Below, in pieces: positions 7,925 through 17,320 of a stretch of DNA of 64,000 nucleotides. This DNA is from Irregularibacter muris (GTDB taxonomy: Bacteria; Bacillota; Clostridia; Eubacteriales; Garciellaceae). The stretch covers positions 124,001-188,000 of the forward strand of contig NZ_JANKAS010000002.1 of the NCBI RefSeq assembly GCF_024622505.1. Reading direction: 5' to 3'. A program made the translations under genes and the position numbers. The notes under the pieces were generated by a model, which had not been told where the DNA came from, searched no databases, and saw nothing but the letters and a program-made list of their open reading frames with translations. The number at the start of each line of letters is the position of its first letter. The first letter of the stretch is position 1.

Positions 7925-7943
7925 TAAGAAGGAGTTGGTGAAA

Positions 7944-8393
7944 GTGAAGCTTTCTACTAAAGGTAGATATGGAGTTACAGCAATGTTTGATTTAGCTGTA
8001 AGATATGGTCAAGGTCCTATATCTATAAAGGAAATTTCAGATAGACAATTAATTTCAGAACCGTATTTAGAACAACTTTTTGCCACTTTGAGAAAGGCAG
8101 GGTTGGTCAATAGTGTTAGGGGAGCCCAAGGAGGGTATTACTTGGCCCATGAACCTAAGAAGATTACTGTAGGAAATGTCATTCGAGTTCTGGAAGGACC
8201 CATTGCGCCTACTGAATGTGTTTTGGAAAAGGATCCCCGGGCTTGCACTAAATCAGACTTATGTGTGACTAGAGGAATATGGGAAGACATTCGCAATAGT
8301 ATTAATAATGTAATTGATAACATAACATTGGCAGATTTAGTAGAAGATTATAAAAACAAACTTGATAAAGATGCCTACATGTACTATATTTGA
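7944..8393 (+). CDS. iscR: Rrf2-family transcriptional regulator, IscR type
   Basis: DNA-binding regulator of 149 residues that likely senses Fe-S status and controls the isc genes downstream. The N-terminal winged helix begins MKLSTKGRYGVTAMFDLA. Three cysteines, in ECVLEKDPRACTKSDLC, fit the Fe-S ligands of IscR. The GTG at 7944 lies 9 bases after GGAG and gives the usual family N terminus; TTG 7935 and GTG 7938 are too close to the ribosome binding site. It is followed by iscS after 20 bases. CymR is related, but the Cys triplet and gene order favour IscR. Confidence 0.88.
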   Translation: MKLSTKGRYGVTAMFDLAVRYGQGPISIKEISDRQLISEPYLEQLFATLRKAGLVNSVRGAQGGYYLAHEPKKITVGNVIRVLEGPIAPTECVLEKDPRACTKSDLCVTRGIWEDIRNSINNVIDNITLADLVEDYKNKLDKDAYMYYI

Positions 8394-8413
8394 CAAAAAT
8401 TGGGGTGAATGAA

Positions 8414-9589
8414 ATGAAAAGAAGATATTTTGATTATTCAGCAACTACTCCAACCGATCCAAAGGTTTTGGAAGGAATGTTGCCCTATTTTACCGAAGGT
8501 TTTGGCAATCCTTCTAGCATTTATTCCTATGGAAGGGAAAATAAAAAGGTAGTGGAGAAAGCTAGAGAACAATTGGCAAAATTAATTGGTGCTGATTCGA
8601 AGGAAGTTTTTTTTACGGGTAGTGGATCAGAATCAGATAACTGGGCGATAAAGGGTATTGCTATGGCCTTAAAAGAAAAAGGGAACCATATTATTACCAC
8701 AAAAATCGAACACCATGCAGTGTTACACGTTTGTGAGTATTTAGAAAAGCATGGTTTTGAAATTACTTATCTCCCAGTAGATCAATATGGTTTGATTGAT
8801 CTGGAGGAATTGGAGAAGTCTATTACGGAGAAGACCATATTAATTAGCATAGTATTTGCTAATAATGAAATAGGCACTATCCAGCCTGTTAAAGAAATAG
8901 GAGAAATGGCTAAAAAACATGGGGTGTACTTCCATACAGATGGTGTACAAGCCTTGGGAAATATTGAAATTGATGTCCAAGATATGAATATTGATTTAAT
9001 GTCTATGTCTTCCCATAAAATATATGGACCAAAAGGAATAGGGGCTCTATATATAAGGAAAGGTGTAAAGATTGATCCAATTATTCACGGTGGTGCTCAA
9101 GAGAGAAAAAGAAGAGCAGGAACAGAAAATGTACCCGGTATTGTAGGTTTTGGACTTGCAGCTGAGTTAGCTCTCGAAAATTTACAAAATCACATTGAAA
9201 GAACAATCCTTTTAAGGGATAAATTGATTAAAGGAATTATGGATAATATTGATTATGTCAAGTTAAATGGGCATCCTACAAAAAGGCTACCTGGAAACGT
9301 AAATATGAGTTTTGAATTCATTGAAGGAGAAGCATTATTGTTAAGTCTTGACATGGTGGGCATCTGTGGTTCAAGTGGGTCAGCCTGCACATCAGGTTCT
9401 TTGGATCCTTCCCATGTTCTTTTAGCCATTGGCTTGCCCCATGAAATTGCTCATGGTTCATTAAGATTGACCATTGGAAGATATACTGAAGAAGAGGATA
9501 TTGAATATGTTCTTAAGGAACTGCCTATTATTATTGATAGGCTAAGAAGAATGTCTCCATTGTATGAAAAGGTAAAAGGGGGAGAATAA
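8414..9589 (+). CDS. iscS: Cysteine desulfurase IscS/NifS
   Basis: PLP enzyme of 391 residues that converts L-cysteine to alanine and delivers persulfide sulfur to the scaffold IscU. The N terminus is RRYFDYSATTPTDPKV. The PLP lysine sits in SSHKIYGPKG, and the catalytic Cys loop is SSGSACTSGSLDPSHV. The ATG at 8414 follows GGGGTG by 7 bases; a TTG at 8390 overlaps the iscR stop and would add eight unusual residues. The scaffold gene begins two bases after its stop, so iscS and iscU are co-transcribed with iscR. Confidence 0.93.
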   Translation: MKRRYFDYSATTPTDPKVLEGMLPYFTEGFGNPSSIYSYGRENKKVVEKAREQLAKLIGADSKEVFFTGSGSESDNWAIKGIAMALKEKGNHIITTKIEHHAVLHVCEYLEKHGFEITYLPVDQYGLIDLEELEKSITEKTILISIVFANNEIGTIQPVKEIGEMAKKHGVYFHTDGVQALGNIEIDVQDMNIDLMSMSSHKIYGPKGIGALYIRKGVKIDPIIHGGAQERKRRAGTENVPGIVGFGLAAELALENLQNHIERTILLRDKLIKGIMDNIDYVKLNGHPTKRLPGNVNMSFEFIEGEALLLSLDMVGICGSSGSACTSGSLDPSHVLLAIGLPHEIAHGSLRLTIGRYTEEEDIEYVLKELPIIIDRLRRMSPLYEKVKGGE

Positions 9590-9590
9590 T

Positions 9591-9962
9591 ATGTATAGCG
9601 ATAAAGTAATGGATCATTTTACAAATCCAAGAAATGTAGGAGAAATAAAAGAGGCAGATGGAGTTGGAGAAGTAGGCAATGCCAAATGTGGGGATATTAT
9701 GAAAATGTACATCAAGGTAGAGGATAATGTTATTAAAGATGTAAAATTCAAAACCTTTGGATGTGGTGCAGCAATTGCCACCAGCAGTATTGCCACTGAA
9801 TTAATTATAGGAAAGACCATTGAAGAAGCCCAACAATTGACTAACAGAGCAGTGGTAGAAGCATTAGATGGACTTCCACCTGCTAAAGTGCACTGTTCGG
9901 TTTTGGCGGAGGAAGCCATTAAAGCTGCTGTTAAAGATTATCAAGATAAAAAAGCTAAATAA
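9591..9962 (+). CDS. iscU: Iron-sulfur cluster scaffold IscU/NifU N-terminal type
   Basis: Scaffold of 123 residues on which Fe-S clusters are assembled before transfer. The three ligand cysteines are visible: AKCGD, FGCGAA and VHCSV, with the Asp of GD beside the first. The gene follows iscS by one base after GGGGGAG and ends the operon, as a strong terminator lies 30 bases beyond. The tRNA thiolase gene mnmA, which often follows in Clostridia, is absent here. Confidence 0.93.
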   Translation: MYSDKVMDHFTNPRNVGEIKEADGVGEVGNAKCGDIMKMYIKVEDNVIKDVKFKTFGCGAAIATSSIATELIIGKTIEEAQQLTNRAVVEALDGLPPAKVHCSVLAEEAIKAAVKDYQDKKAK

Positions 9963-9990
9963 TAGAATTTTTATTCATCTATCAAAGAAT

Positions 9991-10026
9991 AAGCGGCTCA
10001 TTTTTAAAAGGCCGCTTCTCTTTTTT
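9991..10026 (+). terminator. Terminator of the isc operon
   Basis: AAGCGGC and GCCGCTT arms around a 13-base loop, followed by a run rich in T. Confidence 0.8.
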
Positions 10027-10099
10027 ATTATTTTATGTTGTAAATAAGGATAGAAGGGTATTTATTGCTTTGAAACAGCATTTAGGGAGGAGGAGAAAT

Positions 10100-10648
10100 T
10101 TGAAAAAAGCTAAGTCAATGATTCATTTACCCATTATTGTTTTAGAGAAAGGTAATGAGGTAAATAAAATAAAAGATATACTATTTAGTCAAAGTAAAAA
10201 AAAGGTGCTTGGTTTTTTGCTAGATGAAGGAGGCTGGTTTAAAGGGGCGAAAATTCTTTTGTTAAAGGACATACATAATATAGGTAAGGATGCTGTAATC
10301 ATTAAAAATGAAGGGATAATTATGTCTTCTACAAAGATGCCAGAGGTGCAAAGTATTTTAGACGATGAATTTCATCCCTTTCATATGGAAGTAATCGATG
10401 ATAGGGGAAATAAAATTGGCTTTATAGAAGATATCCTCTTTGATGTACAAAATGGAAAAATTCACAGTTTAGAAATAACTGAGGGGGTTTTTGACGATCT
10501 TATTCATGGCAGATTAAAAATTCCTGTATCTGAAGAGGTGGCTTTTGAAGAGAAAAGAATCATTGTATCAGCAAAGTATTTGCGGGGAATTGATAAAACA
10601 GGAGGAATAAAGAAATATTTTGATAAGAAAGATGGGAAGGAGGGCTAA
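10100..10648 (+). CDS. PRC-barrel domain protein
   Basis: Protein of 182 residues with two PRC-barrel-like halves. Residues about 5-80 include VLGFLLDEGGWFKGAKILLLKDI. Residues about 95-170 include HMEVIDDRGNKIGFIEDILFD. The pattern of a conserved glycine after a beta hairpin matches the YlmC/YrrD-type barrels of sporulating Firmicutes. The TTG at 10100 follows GGAGGAG; an earlier TTG at 10070 has no ribosome binding site. It is three bases ahead of an AI-2E permease, so the pair is an operon. Function is unknown; a YrrD-like role is possible. Confidence 0.75.
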   Translation: MKKAKSMIHLPIIVLEKGNEVNKIKDILFSQSKKKVLGFLLDEGGWFKGAKILLLKDIHNIGKDAVIIKNEGIIMSSTKMPEVQSILDDEFHPFHMEVIDDRGNKIGFIEDILFDVQNGKIHSLEITEGVFDDLIHGRLKIPVSEEVAFEEKRIIVSAKYLRGIDKTGGIKKYFDKKDGKEG

Positions 10649-10651
10649 AAA

Positions 10652-11689
10652 ATGATATTTAAAAGAAGAACATGGCTTTTAGGACTCTTTTATGTAATTG
10701 TTTTTTTAATTTTATATTTCCTTTTGAAAATTAGAGCTCAATTATTTTCTATATTAAGTCCTTTTATTATAGCTATTGCCTTTGCCTATTTACTTAATCC
10801 TTTAGTCAATTTTGTGCAGAAAAAAGGTGTAGGGAGATTTTATAGTGTTTTATTGGTTTATTTATTATTTATTGGTTTAATTGTGATTTTGGGTTGGAGT
10901 GTAATTCCTACAATTGTAGATGAAACCAGCAAGCTGGTGTCTGATTTACCAGATTATGCAGAACAAGTTCAAAAAATTGTTAAGAATTTTAGAGAATCCA
11001 GTAAAAACCAATTGCCAGAAAGCATTAATAATATCATAAATCAAAATATAAATCGAATAGAAGATATTGCTATTCATTCTCTACAAAAAATATCCAGTAT
11101 TGTTATCAATTTTTTTTCCCGATTTCTCAATATTATTATTGTACCTATCTTAGCCTTTTACTTTTTAAAGGATAAAGATGAATTTAAAAGAAGGATAACT
11201 TTACTTATTCCTCAAAAATGGAGAACAGAAATACTAGAAATTTCCACGAGTGTAGATAAAGTGTTGGGTAGCTATATTAGAGGACAAATTTTAGTGGCTA
11301 CCTTTGTAGGGGGCAGTACAGCAATAGGTTTATATTTACTAGACGTTAAATATGCATTGGTAATCGGGCTGATTGCAGGAATTGTAGATGTTATCCCCTA
11401 TTTTGGTCCTGTCATTGGAGCTGTTCCGGCTATGATTGTGGCTTTTATACAGCAACCTATTAAAGCTCTTTGGGTTTTAATATTAATTGCTATTATTCAG
11501 CAATTAGAAAGTGGAATTGTTTCTCCTAAGATTATTGGATCTAGTGTAGGGCTACATCCAGTGGCAATTATACTATCTCTATTCATTGGAGGGAGCTTTT
11601 TTGGAGTTGTGGGCATGATATTAGCCGTTCCCTTTACAGCAACCATAAAAGTAATTGGTACCCATTTGATGAATTATATTGTTGATTAG
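10652..11689 (+). CDS. AI-2E family transporter (YrrI-like permease)
   Basis: Polytopic membrane protein of 345 residues with about eight helices: a pair at the N terminus (residues 8-50), one at 60-85, one at 145-170, and a C-terminal group from about 205 on. The large soluble insert between helices 3 and 4 (residues 90-140) and the motif DVIPYFGPVIGAVPAMI are typical of the AI-2E/PerM family. The ATG lies 3 bases after the PRC-barrel gene. Substrate is not predictable; despite the name most members do not export autoinducer-2. Confidence 0.88.
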   Translation: MIFKRRTWLLGLFYVIVFLILYFLLKIRAQLFSILSPFIIAIAFAYLLNPLVNFVQKKGVGRFYSVLLVYLLFIGLIVILGWSVIPTIVDETSKLVSDLPDYAEQVQKIVKNFRESSKNQLPESINNIINQNINRIEDIAIHSLQKISSIVINFFSRFLNIIIVPILAFYFLKDKDEFKRRITLLIPQKWRTEILEISTSVDKVLGSYIRGQILVATFVGGSTAIGLYLLDVKYALVIGLIAGIVDVIPYFGPVIGAVPAMIVAFIQQPIKALWVLILIAIIQQLESGIVSPKIIGSSVGLHPVAIILSLFIGGSFFGVVGMILAVPFTATIKVIGTHLMNYIVD

Positions 11690-11699
11690 GGGAAAAATA

Positions 11700-11728
11700 T
11701 TGACAAATAAAGTGTTCTTATATATAAT
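11700..11728 (+). promoter_or_regulatory. Promoter of the alaS T-box leader
   Basis: TTGACA (11700-11705), 17 bases, TATAAT (11723-11728). It lies just after the AI-2E gene and gives a leader of about 295 bases before alaS. Confidence 0.85.
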
Positions 11729-11735
11729 CAAATCC

Positions 11736-11990
11736 AACTAAATCATACTAGAAAAAGCAAGGAAGAGAAGGAGTATTTTTACTGAATTCTCCCAGAGAAG
11801 AAACCCTCGGCTGAAAGGTTTCCAGATAGGTAAAAAGAAGCAGTCTTGGAGCTTTAAGATTGAAATTACAGTAGGTCTTAACGGAGGGCAACCGTTATTT
11901 GCATGAGGGATTGATTTAATTTAAATCAATAACTAGGGTGGTACCGCGAGAATGACTTTTCGTCCCTATTTGGGATGAGAAGTTTTTTTA
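11736..11990 (+). ncRNA. T-box riboswitch controlling alaS
   Basis: Leader RNA that reads the aminoacylation state of tRNA-Ala. The conserved T-box AGGGTGGTACCGCG is at 11935-11948. It is followed by a terminator (arms around 11956-11982, then seven T residues) that would form with charged tRNA. Stem I runs from about 11755 to 11855. An alanine specifier is expected on its 3' side: GCA at 11840-11842 is the best candidate, GCT at 11850-11852 the alternative. The position before alaS agrees with the specificity. Confidence 0.93.
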
Positions 11991-12030
11991 TTGTTATATA
12001 TATTTTTTTATTTAAAGAGGAGGGTGTAAA

Positions 12031-14673
12031 ATGCAAGCATTAGGTTTAAATGAAATTAGAGAAAGATTTTTGAGTTTTTTCGAGAAAAAACAGCATTTAA
12101 GGTTACCTAGCGCACCATTAGTGCCTAGAAATGATAATAGTTTATTATTAATTAACTCAGGAATGGCGCCTCTCAAGCCATACTTTATTGGAGAAGAAAA
12201 ACCACCAAGTAAAAGAGTGGCTACTTGCCAGAAATGTATAAGAACCCCAGATATTGAAAGGGTAGGAAAAACCGCGAGACATGGAACTTTTTTTGAAATG
12301 CTTGGGAATTTTTCCTTTGGAGATTATTTTAAAGATGAGGCTACTCAATGGGCTTGGGAATTTATTACAAAGGAGCTAGAGATACCTGAGGATAGGCTGT
12401 GGGTAAGTATATATGAAAATGATGAGGAAACCTTTGATATATGGACTAAAAAAATAGGGGTCTCTCCTGATAAAATTGTAAGATTGGGCAAGGAGGATAA
12501 TTTTTGGGAAATTGGACTAGGACCTTGTGGACCTTGTTCAGAGCTATATTATGATCGAGGTGAAGAAGCAGGCTGTGGTCAAGAGGATTGTGCTGTAGGC
12601 TGTGACTGTGACCGCTTTGTTGAGTTTTGGAATCTAGTATTTACACAATTTGATAAGGACGAGGAAGGCAATTATAATCCTTTGGCTCATCCTAATATTG
12701 ATACAGGAATGGGTTTAGAACGTATGGCTGCCATTATGCAAGGGGTTGGCTCCCTATTTGAAGTAGATACTATAAGGCATGTATTGGACTATGTATGTTC
12801 TTTAGGCAATATTCAATATGGCCAAAATGATGCAGTGGATATGTCTATTAGAGTGATTACCGATCATATAAGAAGCGTTACCTTTATGGTGGGAGATGGA
12901 ATTTTGCCTAGCAATGAGGGAAGGGGCTATGTACTTAGACGTTTATTGAGACGGGCTGCACGTCATGGCAAACTTTTGGGAATTAAAGAGCCTTTCCTTT
13001 ATAAAGTATGTCAAAAGGTCATCGAAGTTTCCAAAGATGCTTACAGTGAATTAGGTGAAAAACAAGAGTCTATTGAAAAGATTATTTCTATTGAGGAAGC
13101 AAGATTCCAAGAAACTATAGACCAAGGGCTCCATCTATTAAAGGATCTTATCACACAAATGAAGCAAGAGGGAATCAAGGTAATTCCCGGTGCCCAGGCC
13201 TTCAGATTATATGATACCTATGGCTTTCCTTTGGATCTAACAAAAGAAATCCTTGAAGAAGAGGGAATGGAAGTTGAGGAAGAGAGTTTTCATGAGGAAA
13301 TGGAAGGACAAAGGGAAAGAGCTAGAAAGGCAAGGGCAGAAAGTGATATTGTAAGTTGGAAAGAAGACCCTTTTATGCACCTTGATCAGAATATTTCTAC
13401 AGAGTTTGTTGGCTATAGTCAATTAGAGGTTGAGGGAAAAATCCTAGCAATAGCAAAGCAAGAGGATCTTGTAGATCAGGTTGCCAAGGATGACCAGGTC
13501 ATTATACTTTTAGATCAAACTTCTTTTTATGCTGAAAGTGGTGGCCAAGCAGGAGATAGGGGCATTATTCAAACAGAAACCGGTATAATCAGGATCGCAG
13601 ATTGTAAAAAGGGGAATGGTGGAAAAATTCTTCACTTTGGAAAGGTATCCGAAGGAACCCTTGAGGTAGGGCAAATCGTTAAGGCCAAAGTAAATAAAGG
13701 ATTAAGAATGGACACAGCCAGAAATCATACAACTACCCATATGCTGCACAAGGCTTTAAGAGAAGTATTAGGGGAGCATGTTGAACAAGCCGGTTCCTTG
13801 GTGACACCTGATAGGCTGCGTTTTGACTTCCAACACTATGAAGGTGTAACCCAGAGCCAATTGGAGAAAATAGAAGCGAGAGTTAATGAAATAATTTTGG
13901 AAAGCTTGCCTGTAGAGGTCCTTGAAACAGATATCACAACGGCAAAGGAAATGGGAGCAACAGCCCTATTTGGAGAAAAATATGGTGAAAAAGTGCGAGT
14001 AGTAAAAGTAGGGGACTTCAGTATCGAGCTTTGTGGAGGAACACATTTATCAAATTCTAGTCAGGCTGGTTTGTTTAAAATAACTAGTGAAGGTGGGGTA
14101 GCTGCCGGTGTACGTAGAATAGAGGCTTTAACGGGCAAAGGTGCTCTAAAATACTATCAAGATCATGAAACCATTTTAATAGAATCTGCCCATAGGGTGA
14201 AAGCTAAGCCTGATTATTTAATAGATAAGATTGAAGGTTTATTGAAAGAGTTAAAAGATAGAGAAAAAGAACTAGAAAAACTTCAAGCCAAAATGGCAGG
14301 CAATATAGTGGATGAGTTAATCAATACAAAAACGGAGATATCTGATATTCCTACAATCATTGCTCGACAGGATGAATTAGACATGGATGGATTGAGAAAA
14401 CTAGGAGATCAACTAAAGGATAGAATAGGTTCAGGGTTAATTATTTTAGCTACATCAAAAAATGATAAGGTAAATTTCTTAGCTATGGCCACTAAGGATT
14501 TATTACCAAAGGGAATACATGCAGGAAAGTTAATTGGTCAAATAGCCAAGGTAGCCGGTGGTGGCGGCGGCGGGAGACCTGATATGGCGCAAGCCGGAGG
14601 GAAAGAAATAGATAAGATAGCTGAAGCTTTAGAAAAATCTAAAGATATTATTCTTCAACAATTAGAAAAGTAA
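12031..14673 (+). CDS. alaS: Alanyl-tRNA synthetase
   Basis: Class II synthetase of 880 residues, the usual full length, joining alanine to tRNA-Ala. The aminoacylation domain is at the N terminus (LINSGMAPLKPYF; GTFFEMLGNFSFGDYF is motif 2). The editing domain follows, with the zinc ligands HTTTHMLH near residue 570 and CGGTH near residue 670. The C-terminal DHHA1 domain has the glycine-rich end GGGGGGRPDMAQAGG. The start ATG follows GAGGAGGG. Expression is controlled by the T-box leader. Confidence 0.97.
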   Translation: MQALGLNEIRERFLSFFEKKQHLRLPSAPLVPRNDNSLLLINSGMAPLKPYFIGEEKPPSKRVATCQKCIRTPDIERVGKTARHGTFFEMLGNFSFGDYFKDEATQWAWEFITKELEIPEDRLWVSIYENDEETFDIWTKKIGVSPDKIVRLGKEDNFWEIGLGPCGPCSELYYDRGEEAGCGQEDCAVGCDCDRFVEFWNLVFTQFDKDEEGNYNPLAHPNIDTGMGLERMAAIMQGVGSLFEVDTIRHVLDYVCSLGNIQYGQNDAVDMSIRVITDHIRSVTFMVGDGILPSNEGRGYVLRRLLRRAARHGKLLGIKEPFLYKVCQKVIEVSKDAYSELGEKQESIEKIISIEEARFQETIDQGLHLLKDLITQMKQEGIKVIPGAQAFRLYDTYGFPLDLTKEILEEEGMEVEEESFHEEMEGQRERARKARAESDIVSWKEDPFMHLDQNISTEFVGYSQLEVEGKILAIAKQEDLVDQVAKDDQVIILLDQTSFYAESGGQAGDRGIIQTETGIIRIADCKKGNGGKILHFGKVSEGTLEVGQIVKAKVNKGLRMDTARNHTTTHMLHKALREVLGEHVEQAGSLVTPDRLRFDFQHYEGVTQSQLEKIEARVNEIILESLPVEVLETDITTAKEMGATALFGEKYGEKVRVVKVGDFSIELCGGTHLSNSSQAGLFKITSEGGVAAGVRRIEALTGKGALKYYQDHETILIESAHRVKAKPDYLIDKIEGLLKELKDREKELEKLQAKMAGNIVDELINTKTEISDIPTIIARQDELDMDGLRKLGDQLKDRIGSGLIILATSKNDKVNFLAMATKDLLPKGIHAGKLIGQIAKVAGGGGGGRPDMAQAGGKEIDKIAEALEKSKDIILQQLEK

Positions 14674-14679
14674 AAGGAT

Positions 14680-14703
14680 AAAGGCGTAATTTTACGCCTT
14701 TTC
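14680..14703 (+). terminator. Terminator after alaS
   Basis: AAAGGCGTAA and TTACGCCTTT form a perfect 10-bp stem with a two-base gap, followed by a T-rich stretch. Confidence 0.8.
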
Positions 14704-14841
14704 TGTTTTATTATGGAGGGATATGGAAATAATGAAATTGATATTGTCCATAGGACTTTATACAAAAAACCTAATAATATAGAAAAACTTTCTAATACAT
14801 TATATAATAAGAGTGAAACTATAACTAAGGAGGCTTTATCT

Positions 14842-15099
14842 ATGAGTAAAGAACAAGATTATACAATAAAATTCAATATGGAGCAGGATCAATCTCAAAG
14901 AGTTAGAGATGTCCTATCTGAGGTTTATCAAGCATTAAATGAGAAAGGATATAACTCTATAAATCAATTGGTGGGATATATCATTTCTGGTGATCCTACA
15001 TATATTACTAGTCACAAAAATGCTCGTAGTCTTATTAGAAAAGTGGAAAGAGATGAATTGTTAGAAGAGTTACTGAAAAGATATTTAGAAGAGAAATAG
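14842..15099 (+). CDS. ireB: IreB family regulatory phosphoprotein (DUF965)
   Basis: Small protein of 85 residues, the normal family length. In Enterococcus, IreB is a substrate of the Ser/Thr kinase IreK and influences cephalosporin resistance. The fold-defining block is [20 protein letters not shown] followed by [10 protein letters not shown]. The ATG at 14842 follows AAGGAGG; the frame is open 43 codons further upstream, but that part is not conserved-looking and has no better start. It lies between alaS and ruvX, its usual clostridial position, here separated from ruvX by two inserted genes. Confidence 0.9.
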   Translation: MSKEQDYTIKFNMEQDQSQRVRDVLSEVYQALNEKGYNSINQLVGYIISGDPTYITSHKNARSLIRKVERDELLEELLKRYLEEK

Positions 15100-15111
15100 G
15101 AGAGGATTTAT

Positions 15112-17283
15112 TTGACAAATAGGTTTTTCAGAAGGATATTTATATCCATCATTTGTACCTTTCTCATGATAGCTGCCATGACTTCTCCAGCAGAAGCAGC
15201 TGAGAATAAACAGGTGGTTATGATTGTTATTAACCAGGTTAATTATAATGACCTACTAAAAATGGATGCTATGGAAAAAATAATTGAACATGGTGGAATT
15301 GGTCTTCTAAATACCCGTACCGCAGGAAGTACAATTACTCCAAAGGCTTATGCAACTATAGGGGCAGGAACTAGAGCCGAAGGCAATTGGATAACCTCCC
15401 AAGCCTATCCTGTAACACCTGAAAGTCAAAGTATTTATCACTTGAGGACGGGTAAAAAAGCTCCTGAAAATGGAATTGTAAATTTAGAAATCAATCGACT
15501 AATTGCCTATAACGAAGCAGGTGAATATGGGGCAGTAGCCGGTCAGTTGGGAACTCTTATTCAAGAGGCAGGACGTAAAACCGCAGTCTATGGAAATATG
15601 GACATAGGTGAGGAAAACAGAAGCCCCCATGTGCTCATTGCAATGGATCAATGGGGGAGAGTAGACAGGGGAATTGTTTCCCATGATGTCTTGATTGATG
15701 ACATAAGCTACCCTGGAGGCATAAGAACAAATTATGCTAAAATATATGAAGAATTAGAAAAAAATCAGGATTCTCCTGGGCTCACTGTTATAGAAACAGG
15801 AGACATCACTCGGTTAGAAGAGGAAAAAGATAATCTTTCTCCGGATATGTTCGAACGCTATAAGGAGGACAGCCTCCAAGAAATGAATTTGTTTTTAGAG
15901 GATGTAAAAACTCTAGTGGAAAAGGAAAACAAATTATTAATCATCGTAACTCCTTTTTCCAATACAGAAGATATCAAAGAGGGGTATAAACTAACACCAA
16001 TTGTTTTATTTGGTGAGGGCGTGGAAAAGGGGTTACTCACCTCTAGTACCACAAGAAGAACAGGAATTATCGGTAATGTAGATATTGCGCCTACTATTTT
16101 AGAGTACTTAGATATAGAAGAAAACCATATGGTAGGCAACCCTATAGGACAAGTTCCTGCTCATGATCATTTGGATTCCTTATTAAAACTAAATGATTAT
16201 ACTGTTGCCATCTCCAATAATAGACTACCTGTTCTGACTACCTTTGTCATCTATCAGATTGTGTTACTTATTATAGCTCTTATTATGATTTTATTTAAAG
16301 GGAAAATTAATTCTAAATTTTATCCCACCATTAAGAATTTGCTATTAAGTGGACTAGTCATTCCTGTAGTTTTACTTTTTTTACCTGTGCTAGGGATAAA
16401 AAGTCTACCCTATACCTTTATAGCCGTCATTGCAGTTACCGCTCTGATTAGTTGGATAACATACTATATTGGGAAAAGGTTTAATAACCCTATACTCCCC
16501 ATTGTTTTGATCTCTCTTTTGATGACCATAGGACTTGTAGGAGATATCGTAATGGGTAGTCCGCTAATTCGCTCCTCCCTATTTGGATATGATCCAATTA
16601 TAGGAGCCAGATATTACGGCATAGGAAATGAGTTTATGGGAGTATTGGTAGGAGCTGCTTTAGTACTTTTCTTAGGAGTAAAAGAATTATTTAATGTTCC
16701 TAAGGGGGGAGTCTTAGGGTTATTTGCCCTATTAATTATAGCTATAGGATATCCCCAATGGGGAGCTAATGTAGGAGGAACCCTGACAGCTACAGCTGCA
16801 TCCGCTTTTATATTTCTCAGATTGTATAAGATTAAAATTAGCTGGAAACAAATTCTAATTGGCTTTATAGGTATGGCTGCAGCTGTAGCGATTATGGCAG
16901 TAATTGATACTTTTTTATTGGAGAACCAAAGTCATCTTGCTCGGGCAATACAATCCATAAAAGAAGGAGGAATTGTTACTGTCTTTATGATTATCTCTAG
17001 AAAAGTCTCTATGAACATAAGGCTTTTTAAGGTGACTATTTGGAGCAAAGTACTAGTTACTTCCCTTATTGTTTTTGCTATATTGTTTTATAAACCCTAT
17101 GAAGAACTGAAAAAAGTTTTTGATAAATATCCTTATTTATCAATTGGTTGGTCTGGAATAGTGGTGGCCAGTATTACAGGATTTATGGTTAATGATTCTG
17201 GTGTTGTTGCAGCGGCGACCAGTTTAATCTATTTATCTTTTAGCCTATTATATATAATGTTACAAGAACCTCACAATAACTAG
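15112..17283 (+). CDS. Membrane protein with extracytoplasmic alkaline-phosphatase-like domain
   Basis: Protein of 723 residues, not assignable to a characterised enzyme. Residues 1-29 form a signal peptide (AEAAE). Residues about 32-370 resemble the alkaline phosphatase/sulfatase superfamily fold, with an early VVMIVINQVNYNDL strand, a middle Thr/Ser-rich segment (TRTAGSTITPKAYATIGAG) and a late VDIAPTILEYL motif. From about residue 375 some ten membrane helices follow, with a conserved-looking GYDPIIGARYYGIGNEFMG loop. TTG start after GGAGAGG. An extracellular phospho-transfer or cell-envelope role is inferred only. The stop codon lies inside a perfect 36-bp palindrome. Confidence 0.65.
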   Translation: MTNRFFRRIFISIICTFLMIAAMTSPAEAAENKQVVMIVINQVNYNDLLKMDAMEKIIEHGGIGLLNTRTAGSTITPKAYATIGAGTRAEGNWITSQAYPVTPESQSIYHLRTGKKAPENGIVNLEINRLIAYNEAGEYGAVAGQLGTLIQEAGRKTAVYGNMDIGEENRSPHVLIAMDQWGRVDRGIVSHDVLIDDISYPGGIRTNYAKIYEELEKNQDSPGLTVIETGDITRLEEEKDNLSPDMFERYKEDSLQEMNLFLEDVKTLVEKENKLLIIVTPFSNTEDIKEGYKLTPIVLFGEGVEKGLLTSSTTRRTGIIGNVDIAPTILEYLDIEENHMVGNPIGQVPAHDHLDSLLKLNDYTVAISNNRLPVLTTFVIYQIVLLIIALIMILFKGKINSKFYPTIKNLLLSGLVIPVVLLFLPVLGIKSLPYTFIAVIAVTALISWITYYIGKRFNNPILPIVLISLLMTIGLVGDIVMGSPLIRSSLFGYDPIIGARYYGIGNEFMGVLVGAALVLFLGVKELFNVPKGGVLGLFALLIIAIGYPQWGANVGGTLTATAASAFIFLRLYKIKISWKQILIGFIGMAAAVAIMAVIDTFLLENQSHLARAIQSIKEGGIVTVFMIISRKVSMNIRLFKVTIWSKVLVTSLIVFAILFYKPYEELKKVFDKYPYLSIGWSGIVVASITGFMVNDSGVVAAATSLIYLSFSLLYIMLQEPHNN

Positions 17284-17299
17284 TTATTGTGAGGTTCTT
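17264..17299 (+). terminator. Perfect 36-bp palindrome over the stop codon
   Basis: AAGAACCTCACAATAACT is followed directly by its exact reverse complement. The TAG stop is at the centre. It forms a 16-bp stem with a CTAG loop. A T-run is lacking, so it may act as an mRNA 3' end stabiliser or weak terminator before the aldo/keto reductase gene. Confidence 0.6.
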
Positions 17300-17320
17300 C
17301 AAAGATTGTGAGGAGTAGAA

